From NCBI GenBank assembly GCA_026724425.1, contig JAIUCV010000352.1, positions 806,001 through 870,000 on the forward strand: DNA of 64,000 bases, in the 5' to 3' direction. Under the pieces are notes generated by a model that made no database searches, was not told the DNA's origin, and saw only the letters and a program-made list of their open reading frames with translations. This DNA comes from Erythrophleum ivorense (taxonomy: Eukaryota; Streptophyta; Magnoliopsida; Fabales; Fabaceae). The translations under genes and the position numbers were made by a program. Below, piece after piece: positions 1-11,579 of the stretch (the stretch's first letter is position 1; each line of letters starts with the position of its first letter).

Positions 1-83
1 CATTATTCTGCTTCAGTTCATGATCTTTCTCCTCTGTTTGAGCATGAAATATGAAAAGTGCTGTTCTTGCCCCTACTGATGTT

Positions 84-260
84 ATTAGCATGATTTAACT
101 CAGATTGTAAAATCTAAATTTTGCAATTAGATCTTGTTCAGAACATGCCTGCTATGCCTATTGATATTAGCATGATTTAATTTAAGTTTAAGTCTAAATC
201 TTGGAATCAAACCTGCTTAGAGTATGCCTGCTCTCGTGGTGATTCTTAGCTTGATTTCAA
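84..260 (+). repeat. Degenerate tandem repeat, unit about 80 bp
   Basis: The phrase TTAGCATGATTTAA starts at 84 and 167, and a diverged form TTAGCTTGATTTCAA starts at 245, giving a period of 78-83 bases. Each unit also has a TCTAAAT(C/T)TTG-like part and ATGCCTGCT near its end. It lies in the LTR described for 1-2516. Confidence 0.5.
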
Positions 261-1059
261 CTTGATTCCTAGCTTGAATTCTATCAAGTGTTCTTGGTGA
301 TCCCAATAATATTTGAATGTGTTTTTTAAGCATGATTTTTAGCATGAAATTGGTTTGGAAGTCATCGGTGTTTTCACGCTCGATGGTATGTGATTTTGTG
401 GGAGTATGTTTTTACATTCACTTGGATTGTGTAGACTTCGTTTTATGATCAGTGTCTTTTAGGACTTCCCCAACCCATTGATTGGCTCAAGCATGGAAAC
501 ACTTGTTGCCCACTCATTTGTGTTATAATTTATTGGCACAGTACCTCCTGTTCCTTTTGTTTTTGTTACGTGTGAGACCTGCAAATTGGTGAAAAGCCTT
601 CAAATTCATGGAGCAAAGAGAGAGTAGCTACACACAAGGATTACGGAAAGGCCAACTGGTGGAGACCAAGTCAGATATGTGGAAAGAATAGTTGGGAGCT
701 TTTACACTGCAGATAAAGAAGATTGAGAGCAGGGAAGAGGAGGTTCACTGACTCTTAACTTAATTTTTGTTCTTACTTCCTTCTTGTAATGAATGTTGTA
801 TATAAAACATAATGAATCATGAATGTACACAAGTCACACACATTCACAAGTTAGTGTTTTGTAGATATTCTTTTATCTCATTTTTGTTTTATCACGTCAT
901 TTTTTTAGAATAGTTGTGTGGGACTTTTTTTTGTCTCCTCAGGCACCTCGTTAAGTCAAAAGACCATGTGTGGCCAATAAGTCTCCTTAGTAGCTTTAGG
1001 GTCTCGAATTTTTATTTAAATATTTCGGGCTTCAAGGGTCTCAACCAAAAGAGCTTTTG

Positions 1060-2010
1060 CATAGAATTTTCAAAAAAAAAAAAAGAGCAATCAACAAGAA
1101 AAAATGAAATAGTTAGTGAAAAATTAGTTTGTATCAACTCACGAACCATTTTATTTATCTCGATAAAAATGAAAAAATGCTCTTAGGTTTTTTTAAAAAA
1201 AAGGAGAAAACAGAAGTGAGAAATAGAAAATAAGGAAAACCAAAATTTCAAAAAAAAAAAAGAATAAGAAAGAGAAGAATGAAATAAAGACAAAATAAGA
1301 AGACAAAAATCATTTAAATGAGTGAGAAATTGAAAAATCGAGAATCAAGAATGATAATACAAAAGCTCAATGCGAAACAAGATAAAAACAAAAAAAAAGA
1401 GATAAATAAAAATCAAAACAAAGATTAAAATGAACAAAAAAATAAAAAGAGAAACAAAGAAAGACACATAACACAAAAGTCTAATAAAAGGAATAAGATG
1501 TTCAAAAAAAGGGATTAAAGGAGAAGAAAGGAAAAAAGGATAATAAGAAAACTGGAAGTATGATAAAAACTGAGTAGGACAGAAATTTAATTAAAAAAAA
1601 TTAAAAAAATATATAATAAAATTAAAGGATCCAAATGGAAGAAAGAGTTGAGAGGTGGGAGTAATTTAGGTTTTTCAAATTGAAACACCCAAACCAACTT
1701 CAAAATCATTTTAATTGCAAGAGTATAAATGATTCTTATTTTCTTTTCCTTTCAACCAAAAACACAAAAATAAACAAAAACAAAAACAAAAATTAAAAGC
1801 CAAAACAAAACAAAAACAAAAATTGAAGACAAAAAAAAAACAAAGGAAAAAGATAAAAACAAAAACAAAATTAAACAAAACAAGGAAAAAAAACAAAACT
1901 AAATCAATCGAAGATCAAAAATCAAATAAAAGCCAAACAATAAAAAACAATAAAAAACAAAAAAACAAAAAACAAAAAAGAAATAAAAACAAAAACAAAA
2001 CGAACAAATC
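1060..2010 (+). repeat. Long A-rich low-complexity tract
   Basis: About 950 bases are dominated by A with scattered G and C, in runs such as AAAAACAAAAACAAAA. From 1741 to 2010 it is nearly pure A/C on the plus strand (T/G on the minus strand). It produces Lys/Asn-rich and Phe/Cys/Leu-rich shadow frames on the two strands that are not credible genes. It lies inside the Tat/Ogre-like LTR. Confidence 0.8.
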
Positions 2011-2516
2011 TACCCTTGTTCGAACTACATGAACTTTGATCACCTTCAGAGGATACGTAGGCCCTAGACTTTCTTCTTAAATCAAGTCTGCCCTTGTAAA
2101 TAAAATTTTCTATTCAATTTTCATTTTCTTAATTTCTTTTATTTTATTTTGTTTTCTAATTTTGTTTCTTCAATTTCTTTCTTCCTATTTAATTTCATTT
2201 CTTTCATTCTTATTCCTTGTTTTGCATATAATTTATTAGGGAGAATCAAAATAAATTAAAGGCCATGGTGATTTTGCACAACTAACTTAGGGTAACCGTT
2301 CTTAGTAACGGATGTTGTGGGGTGCCTAATACCTTCCCCACTCACAACCGACTCCCGAATCTATTTTTTGATTCATAGATTAGTTTTCTTATTTTCCAAA
2401 TTAAAAGGTTTTTTCCAAAATTTTATCTTTTCAAAAATAAAAAAATTGGTGGCACTCTACTTCTTTTAATTTCGATTTTAATCTAGCGCATCGCGATCGC
2501 ATTTTTGGGTGTGACA

Positions 2517-3380
2517 ATGCTTCTTCCTTTGCTTGAATTCTCCTCTTAAAATTTGAATTTTTCCCCCTTGGTCTAACCTCAAAATAGACCCAAATACATC
2601 ACTAAATCCATAGAAAGAAAGAGGAGAAGGAGGAGAGCAAGATTGGTGAAGGAATAAGCATGAAAGCCATAGATTTTCTTACCTTTTCACTTGGTTTTCT
2701 CTTCCCTTCTTTCTCCCACTTGGTGCACCACTTCAAGGATCTTAGGGTTCTATTTTGGTGCAAAGGAAAGTTAGGCAAGTGATAGGAAGAAGTGGGGCGT
2801 GCTATATATAAGCAAGGGACCCATTTAAGATATTTCAAATTTCTAATTTTGCCCTTCGTTCTTGACTTTTTCATTTTAAACTCATTTCAACTCTTTTTTG
2901 AGAACCGTCTTTTCCATCATAAAACTTAGGTCCTCTAACTTATAAAATACCTTTGGAATCACTTAAATTGGATCTAAAACCTTTCAAAATGAAAAGGGTT
3001 AAAGTTTAGGTCCCTTTACATTCTAAATCGTGAACCGGAGGGGTTTTAATCGTTTTAGGGATTCCTGTAGCTTTTAGGGTCTCTAAGAACCCTGAGAAAC
3101 TCATTTTTTCCATTGAAAAATCCCTCTTATGAGTTTTTTAAAAGTGCCTAAAATTACGAAAATACCACTACATCTTCGTTGAATTTCTTTTGGTTATTCT
3201 GGCTTAGGGCACCTCTGACCTTGGATCCTCATTATTTGAGGTTTAGATTATCCCTCTAATTTTATTAGATCTCAAATCATTCTATTTGGAGAATTTCCTT
3301 TTGTATCCAGTGCATTACGTAAGTTTATAAAGAAACCAGATATTACATTTCTCACGTTTACAGAGGTACCAGATGTTACA
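2517..3380 (-). repeat. Left (3') LTR of E1, truncated
   Basis: This 864-base piece matches the right LTR of E1 (14190-14458 continued at 17146-17742) at roughly nine bases in ten by eye. It ends GGTACCAGATGTTACA, the R1 terminus, followed by the E1 internal region. The missing part lies left of the Tat/Ogre-like LTR, outside the window. Confidence 0.75.
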
Positions 3381-3394
3381 TTTCTTCCTTTCTT
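3381..3394 (-). other. Polypurine tract of E1
   Basis: Read on the minus strand this is AAGAAAGGAAGAAA directly before the LTR start TGTAACATCTGG. The equivalent site in E2 is AAGGGGGTGAAA. A purine run at this place primes plus-strand synthesis in LTR elements. Confidence 0.65.
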
Positions 3395-3738
3395 AAATAA
3401 ATTTTGTCCTCTAAATTTAGAGGTATAACCTCATTTAGCTTTTCTCATATTCTCACTAATTGACCCTTTCTTTCCCTTCTTCCTGGCTCTATATATTTCC
3501 TTTAGAGACTAAGCTCTTTTGCCAGGGAATTTACGTCACTAGTTTACTATATTTGATTATCTTTTCTGTGCTATTGCGATAGAGCCTTTGACTTGCTCTA
3601 ATCATAAGGGAAAGTAGTTTTTGACACTACATGTACTCTTATACTCTGGCCTCTCTCTTGGGAGAGCTTATTGTTTCATATCTGATTAATCTTATCTCGT
3701 TTATAGGGATTAACTTTCCTGTCTAATGGAATTACTTG
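3381..3738 (-). repeat. E1 internal region, portion split off by the solo LTR
   Basis: This segment aligns with the E2 internal sequence from 26160 to about 26490 (shared CTTCCTGGCTCTATA and GGGAGAGCTTATT phrases). The remainder of the E1 internal region continues at 7429, showing that 3744-7423 was inserted later. No open frame of note. Confidence 0.7.
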
Positions 3739-3743
3739 CATGT

Positions 3744-6700
3744 TGTAACACCATCATTTCTAGCTCATCTCATGCCTTTAGATATCTCATTTTTAAGAAT
3801 CATATAAGTTTTCAAGGAAAAAGGCAATAGAAATAATGAATATTTTCTCAGTGTGTCGTGTATAAAAATTTCATTCAGTGTCATGTGGATTGTGTGAGCT
3901 TATATAACATATTCTCATACTTAATTACATGGACACAACTCATTTGAATCATCAAAAGTGGCCTACACCTCAAGAAACTCGCAGGGAAGCATAAAATATA
4001 CATATATAATCAACCAGCTTTGTCCTCATTTCTATCACAAATTTGAAAACTCATAACTAATTTTAAAAAAATCAAAATCATGCATTCTTGCTATTTTAGA
4101 AAGCTACAGATATCTACTTCATACTAAAAATATGTCCAGACCATAACAACCAACATAGAGAATGTTTGACATTCAAAAAATCCAGAGGTCAAACTGTCCA
4201 CTGGTGCTGTCATAAATTTCTGCAACAAATTTTAAAAATGTGCAATTAATTTCAAAAAAATCTAATATATGCAAATGATACCAATCTGGAAAGATGTGGA
4301 TGTTAGATAGAGGGAAAAAATAACTCTAGACCAGTTCAGGCATGGCTAGACCGAGAAATTCAATCAAACAATAATTGAGGTCGAGTGGAGTTCTTGATAC
4401 TGGATAGATTTTTTGAAAATTCATATCTCCCTCTCTGGATATCCAAATAAGATGTTTCTAGTTGGCACAATTCACTGGGAATGTCTAGTTTTTTTATATA
4501 AAATTTTGTGACAATTGGACATCATTTGAGCCCTGTATGATAGATTTCATTTTTGGACCTGAGTAAATAGTGACATGACCAAAACTAGAAAATTTGCCAA
4601 CTTTAGAAATTCATCAAATATTCTGTAAACCTTCAAAAATTATGTTATTTAGCTTCCCAAAAATTTCACAACAAGCTTTAATTGCATGCCAAATCTCAAA
4701 TCAAGAAGAGCTCATTTGGACAAAAAGTGACATAGGTTCCATTATGGTCAATTTTAGCTCCATATAGGATACCAAATTGTCCAAATGGCTTCCCTTGGGA
4801 TTTGGCACCTATTGGGCAAGTCTAAAAGCATAATTAGGACTTGTGTGAGTTGCCCAAATAGTCTCAATCCTTATACATCTCATTTTAACCATCTCATCCA
4901 CACATATGCATAATTCCATAATGCCATTCATAAAGCCACATTGTCTATACATGCTCAAATGGCATTCTAATGGTCACATAATACATTCTTCCATTTATAC
5001 ATGACATAATATCATAATTACATGTGTTCCAAAGGTCATAGACCATTTACAACAATAATTTACATCATTAGACATCATTATGGCTTCAAAGAGGGAAAAT
5101 TATGCATATTAGTGTCAAGCTCTTCTCTTCAAGGTGGTTGGCTCCCATTACCTTGTCCACTTGGTCCACCTAGCATGTTAGAACATTGAAGAGGAGGGAA
5201 TGAGATTCAAAGAATCTCAATAGCTCATCTCCCATTTAATCATACATAATGGATGCAAAACAAGTTTAATAAATGTATATACGCTCATGTTGACATGTGC
5301 AAACATTCAAGAGACATTTTCATCATTTGAGAAAATCATACATAGCATACAAAGGCTTGTCAAGCAAGTGGATTAGCCTCACCCAATTTCTTGTGGATGT
5401 TGGACTTGCCTCACCCATTCTTTAAGAGATTCTTAGACTTGACCATGCTCTTGGGAGTCCATCTTGCTTTTAGGAGACTCTTTGCTTTGTCTCAACCAAT
5501 CTTAAGAGTTCTTGGCTCTCTAAAGGTTCTTGGCCTCACCACACTTGAGCAAACCCAAACACACATTATAAAAATCATATCAAAGCATATTGTGACATCA
5601 TGGCACCATGGAATCAAAGACATACTAGAACACTTTTCATGGCTTAAAAATACACATACATACATTCAAAGACAAGTAAAGCAAACAATCATGCATGAGA
5701 GAAAGAGGAGTGAGCTACCTTGGGTATAATTACACACTTTTTCTCTTGAATCCAAGCTCTCTTTTTCGGCCACACACACACAAGAGTGTGGAGATAATTT
5801 CTCTTGGTCTAAACACAATTTATAGAAGTCAATTAGGTTCATAGAATTAATTCTAAGGCCACATAACTTGCTTGAACTCTAACTTGACCTATAAACCTCA
5901 TTATGGTTCCATAATTGCACCTAATGAAGCAACACTCCTCAAATATATTCTAGGCTCCATTCTTTCCTTTCAAATATGATTCTTGACTCCTTTTAAGCTT
6001 CTTGGAGTCATCACACAATCAAAATCAAGAGCCTAACTACATGTTGCTTCTTTAGGTCATATTATGGAATATAAAGCACCATCTCATTCTTTAAGCTTCC
6101 TAAATTTTTTCCAAGGCTGCCTCTCATATTTATTCATCATATATGACTCAAAAATGGGCTTAGAAAAATTTAAAACTTTCCTTAGCCACTCCAACCTCCT
6201 TAGCCCGAGACCATGAAGCTTATTGGTCTTCATGAATTTTGCTTAGTTTTCTTGAAGGAGGAAGTATATGGGGAGCTTCTTAGGGATCTTGGAAACTCAT
6301 TTAAACTCTTATTTAGGCCTAGGAATCATCATACAAAATCAGATTTTAGAAGGAACACTTGAAACCTTAGAATTTGTATCTTGAAATCTAATGGTTATTT
6401 GTTAATCTTCTTTGCATATTCTTAATCTCCATACCCTTTTTCCTTAGATTCATCCTTGATTCTACCAAAAATTCAAGTTCTCTTAGGGTTTCTCATGCTA
6501 GGCAAAATGGAGGAGGAGAGGAACCAAAGGTATCAACCATAAGAAGATAAATTACCTAGTTTTCCTGCTTTTTCTTGCTTGAATCTTGCTTTCTCCAAAC
6601 TCCTCTCTTCAAATCTGAAATTTCCCATAAGTTTCTCCCTTAAATCAAATTTGTAAGCTTCATTTTAATCAAAGAAAACAAAGGAGAATGAAGGAGAGGA

Positions 6701-7423
6701 GGTTTGGATGGAAGAAAGCATGAAAAACTACCAAGAAAGCATACCTTAAAGATTGGATTTCTCTTTCTTCTTCTTCCTCTCTTGTGCACCTAAAACCCTA
6801 GCTCTCCCCTCTGAAATTAGGTAGAAAATTATAAGTCTAAATGAAGGAGAAAGTGGGGCACCACCTATCTATAGGGGGAGGAGGAAGCATTTTTCAAAAA
6901 TTCTCATTTTGCCCTTCGTTCTTTGCATTTTCATTTCTCCTTCATTTTAACTCCTTTTTTATAACTGTCTTTTCCATTATAAAATTTAGGTTTCCAATTT
7001 AGTAAAATGCCTTTAGAATCACTCAAATCGGAGCTAAAACCTTTCCGAATGAATCCATCAAAGTTCAAGTATACTAACATTAGAAAATGTCCACCGAAGG
7101 GGATTCAATTGTCCTAGGGCTTCCCATGGTTTTCAGGGCCTTTAAGAACCTTGGAGAACTTAAAGCTTTCATTTAAAAAACCCTCCTATGTGAATTCAAA
7201 AAATTGCTCAAAATTATGAAAATGCCATTACGTTTCGTAAGATTTCTGTCAAAATTTGTTTCTTCATTCTAGCTTCATTTTTCCTTCCATCTGAGGCTAG
7301 GATTCTCATTTTTAGAAGTTTAGAATGTTACTCAAATTTTTTAGGACCTTAAATAATTCATTTCAAGGGACTTTCTTTGAAAATGCGCCCGTTTCTATCG
7401 TTTAACGAAAACTGGATGTTACA
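3744..7423 (-). mobile_element. Solo R1 LTR (S1), duplication CATGT
   Basis: A 3680-base LTR running TGTAACACCATC ... CTGGATGTTACA on the plus strand; by comparison with E2 its transcription sense is the minus strand. The five bases CATGT occur at 3739-3743 and again at 7424-7428, a perfect target-site duplication. Comparison with E2 shows the two flanks are contiguous internal sequence of E1. It is therefore an R1 element that inserted into E1 and was reduced to one LTR by recombination. It contains no coding sequence; the 112-codon frame at 5391 falls in an LTR minisatellite zone. Confidence 0.85.
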
Positions 7424-7428
7424 CATGT

Positions 7429-10400
7429 GCCTTGGGAGATAGTATACTTAATATTAAATCTCTTTTATCATCTCTTAATGACTTTCTATAAGATCTCATT
7501 ATCTTTATCTATTCATTAATAGCCATTAGAGACCTCTGTCTGCTTATTTAACTTACTTAAATATTAGTTCACTATTTAATCTTATTCATTTTCTCACTAG
7601 CTCAGCACATGATTTATCTTCATATTTCTTTCTATTTTAAGTCTCATAATTGTACTACTTACTGGGATCATAGCTCCTTTTCACAAGGTTATTGTTCTCA
7701 ATCATCTCAGTATCATTTCTTATTTTAACCTTTGCTTTTTTAGACCTAAACTATGTTTTATACTTAAGAGAGGGCTTATATAACTCTTTGGCTTAATAAC
7801 TGATCATCATACTTTTACTCTTTCCTATACCATCATTAAAGTGCAACTACCACTGACTATTGCTAAATTCTCGTGGGATGCTAATTTTTTTGTAATCTCT
7901 ATTGCTGGAGATATAGTTTACCACTTACCCCATCAAGACAAACTATACCTGACTTCTCTCTAAAGATACAACTCTAGTATATAGGGATTTCTCTATCCCT
8001 GAGTCAGGTCCAATGTTTACTGAGTAGTGGTTCATCTAACTATAATATTGAAAAGCTACTTTCTTGTTTTACTCATCTCACACACTATACTCATCTTTCA
8101 AGAGATCTAGTCAATGATCTAACTATCTAAGTAAAGCCTTCATATCTCTATAGCAGTGGTCTACTAGACTTAGGAGGTCTTTAGTCTCTGAGATAAAACT
8201 GTCTGTAATTATACTGGTCTCTGAAACTAACTGATCTGGGAAAACTATCTCAGGCCGTTATCTCCTTAGAGGATTGTTGTGCTGTAACTGTGGGCTCTTT
8301 ATATCTCTGTGGGATCTACTGTGACCCTTAGGTCTACTGTGACCTCTCAAAGCCCTGCTAGGGTCTACTACAACCTGCTATATAGTGCTAAGATCTACTG
8401 TGATCCATCTCTGGGGAATGTCAAAGCCTAAGATCACTGTATCTGATAGTAAAATACATGCTCATTAAGTCAGATAACCATCGCTCATAATGGCTAAGGC
8501 TAAACTCAGATATCTACTATGCTTTTCATGTGAAGTGGGTTCTATGTCACTTATTTCTCTGTTGATCCCATTGGAATAATACTTAGGAGTATTCTGATCT
8601 TCACTTACTACTTCCTATGGGATCCTCGAATTCCCATTTCAAGCCCTTTTCACTTAAACTTTCTTTCTTTACTCATACTGGCTAACTACACTTTACTTAT
8701 ACTCTTTCTATCTTTCCTCTTATATCCTGCAATTTCTAACTGTGCTCTTGTTATGCTTTTGAGTGCCTTTAGTATCGGGGCATCACACACCCTGGGTGTG
8801 TCTAACATCTCTTGTAGGATAGAGGTTGTAGGCTAGTCCTTTTTTACTTCATTTAATCATATCATAAGGGACTTTAACTTTTACATTCTAATACTACTAG
8901 CATGTTCCTTTTTACATCATTGTTTTTTACTGGGGATTCATTTCTACATACTTTTCTTATCATTCTAATATTACTGAAATCCCTTACGTCTCTTTCTTTA
9001 GCTTATTTATTAATTTAACTAAATAGGATACTTTTAGATTATCATGATACTCTTTATGGTTGATGCCATTATTTGCTACACACTCAAGTTACATTACTAC
9101 TAAGTTGGCCAAACTCAATATCATGTAACCATCGTTGCCAGCAAATCAAAGCATCAATCACTAATACACAGGTGCATCGTGAAAGAGCTCAAGGCACTAT
9201 AACCAGCATATTACGAGCTCCCCAATAATCTAAAGTACCCTCCTATTACATGCTATTTTTGTTATTTCATATGACACTTAGGGAAAGGGAACCTTTTCTT
9301 TGGTTTCTTACATCACTTACTGTACTACCTTGAGGTTATTTATGTTGCCCAGTTGTCTCTATTTAGGGCCTTACATTATACTTTATCAACATGTGTACTA
9401 AGGACAATGATACTTGCTAGTTCACTCATTCATATTATCTATTTATCTATTTTAGATTCATTATGTCCTCGGTTCTGACATCATTACACGCTTTCTCTAT
9501 ACTCAAGAGCATGTTTATTCCTCTTGGGTTCACTTTTACTTACACACTTTTTGTAAAGTGAGGGAAGGGTCTAATTCTTCTTATTCTCTTGCTTATTCTT
9601 AACTAAACTGTTCCTCCATAAGGAATTGTTCCCTGTGAACCCTAGAGTTTGCTCTCTTTAAAGCTCATGGCTTACCTTACTACTTTACATAATCTTAGAG
9701 CCCACCTGCTTAGGTGGCTTTTAATTTTCCTTACCTTCCTTGGAGGCACTTGAGGTAGTAATACTTATCTTAGCTCCTCTCTTGATTTGCTTTCATCTCT
9801 AGGAGTATACTTTAATACTTATAGGGTGTTACTAACCCGATTCAGGTCATATATTTTCTTAATGCCCTGAATCTATTTTATCAGTAACTCTATGCTCCAC
9901 TTAGTACTATACTACTTGTGAGCTTTTATATTACACGAGTCTCATGCTAGGGAAGCTCATATGATAAAGTACTAAACTCTTACTTGCCTATCTTTACTAT
10001 ACTTACTTTATTAACTCTCCTTTAGTCACTACTAAGGCAAGGGTATCTTCTGCTAAATGCTTGTTTCTCAATTCTTCCTCCCATTTCCCCTATCACTGTA
10101 ATTACTAAATTGAGGCTTTCCCTCTTGGAGAGTTACTGACCACTAACTGAGTGGTCCTCTATCTCATTACATCTCATTTTCGTTCTAGGGTATCATCCTT
10201 AAGGTATACCTACCTCATAAATGTATCAACACTAAATCATGTCAATTTAATGACTACAAGGACATCTTGTCACTAAGATCTAGGATCTCGTCAACAAGGT
10301 CTTGCATTTTGCAATGTAAATTTTGAAACCTTGTCAATAGTGTTTTCCTACTAGTGCGTACAAGATCTTTTTAACAGCAAGTAACAATATATTATATATG

Positions 10401-11579
10401 AGGGTATGACACTTATTTTCATACATAGCTATATCCTCACCTTACACTTATACTCATAGTATGCATTAAATATCTAAAGCCCATAGTAAAAACCCACCAA
10501 TCACTAGCACATAGAATAGTATTCTAGGTTGGAGTCAACACCTTGCAAGTGGATTTTAACAACCTTACTACTATCGTGTCTAATCGGTTAACTTTGGGTG
10601 CTACTCAATCTTAGACATACTTAGGCTCATTCATAAGCTCGACTAGTCTCTTTCTTAAACTCATGTACTAGGCCCACTACTCATCTATGGCTTAATTATT
10701 CTTGACATTTGCTAATAGGTCATTTATCTCTCTTTATCTTGCTTACATTAAGGGTCTTACTCTGTACTCTATCCAACTCTTTAACAAGTTATTTCTCATA
10801 TTAATCTAAATATGACCAACAAGGCCCTCCATATGGCAATACACTTCGTCATCACTTGTACTTACAATCTGGCTATGTGATTCAAGCCTTAAGTGCCTTT
10901 GTGTTCAGCCCCTCATTAAGGCTAAACAATTATGCCCCTTGCATTATTCATGTATAGCCAATTGGTACATCTGGGCTATTAGGCTCAGTGAAGTGTTGCT
11001 TATAGGCTCTAGCCTCTAGCTTAAGGAATAACTTTCTAAACTTTCTAATTCATCTAGACATTTGGGTGTCATGGCTAGGGGAAAATAGCTTTCTTTCATT
11101 TCCCTTCTAACTGATTTCTAGGCAACAGCAATTTCATCTCATACTTCACTGCATTATTTCCTATCTCTACCTCAGGTAAAACATCTCAAAATGGTCAGAG
11201 TGTGACAATTGGGAAGGATTAGGCCTCTCATGGTCTCTTTGAGCAAGCCTCTCTTGCAACTACGTGACAATAACCTCTTGTTGCAAACTTACAGAGTTTG
11301 CCACGGATCCCGGCGAGCTATCATAACCTATAAAGCTCTAGCCATAGGATCAATCTACTCTGCTCTAGCCTTGCAGGCTCAACCCTAGAGGCTTACCTCT
11401 TTTAATGTTCACTACCTACTCAAAGACCATTCTAACAACTTATTCAACATAAACATAGACATATGCCACATTCACACACCCAAAATGCCTAAAACAAGTT
11501 CATACATACTTGTAACATTGCTTCCTCAAGCCATATACAATCCTAGAAGGCCTGAAACTTTGCTCTAATACCAATAAAA
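7429..11579 (-). repeat. E1 internal region, main part, non-coding
   Basis: About 4.15 kb aligns with the E2 internal region 26490-30942. Shared landmarks are TCTACTGTGACC-type phrases near 8300 (27510 in E2), AACTCAATATCATGTAACCA near 9113 (28258 in E2) and GATCCCGGCGAGCTATCATA near 11306 (30661 in E2). All six frames are dense in stops and I could not recognise gag, protease, reverse transcriptase or integrase motifs. Relative to E2 it lacks the MITE found at 27173-27301, so it preserves the empty site. Confidence 0.7.
11562..11573 (-). other. Primer-binding site of E1
   Basis: On the minus strand this reads TGGTATTAGAGC, one mismatch from TGGTATCAGAGC, the usual plant primer-binding site complementary to the 3' end of initiator tRNA-Met. 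It lies six bases inside the 5' LTR boundary at 11580. This shows that R1 elements here read on the minus strand. Confidence 0.7.

Larger units (their letters stand above)
1..2516 (+). repeat. Right part of a Tat/Ogre-like Ty3/gypsy LTR
   Basis: No coding capacity is seen. The right edge ends in TTTTTGGGTGTGACA, a typical LTR terminus (TG..CA class). The preceding 450 bases carry phrases I recognise from LTR ends of plant Tat/Ogre-group gypsy elements: GAGGATACGTAGGCCC near 2050, a GTGGGGTGCCTAATACC stretch near 2317, and TCTAGCGCATCGCGATCGC near 2482. Sequence right of 2516 is the interior of an R1 LTR, so this element was inserted into that LTR and its left end lies outside the window. A TATA-like GTATATAAAAC near 798 could belong to the LTR promoter. 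The group assignment rests on memory of such LTRs and needs a library search. Confidence 0.5.

Noticed and set aside
1823..2032. Lys/Asn-rich reading frame of 69 codons and an antisense Phe-rich one.
   Set aside because: Both are translations of an A/C low-complexity tract inside an LTR; no domain and no start context.
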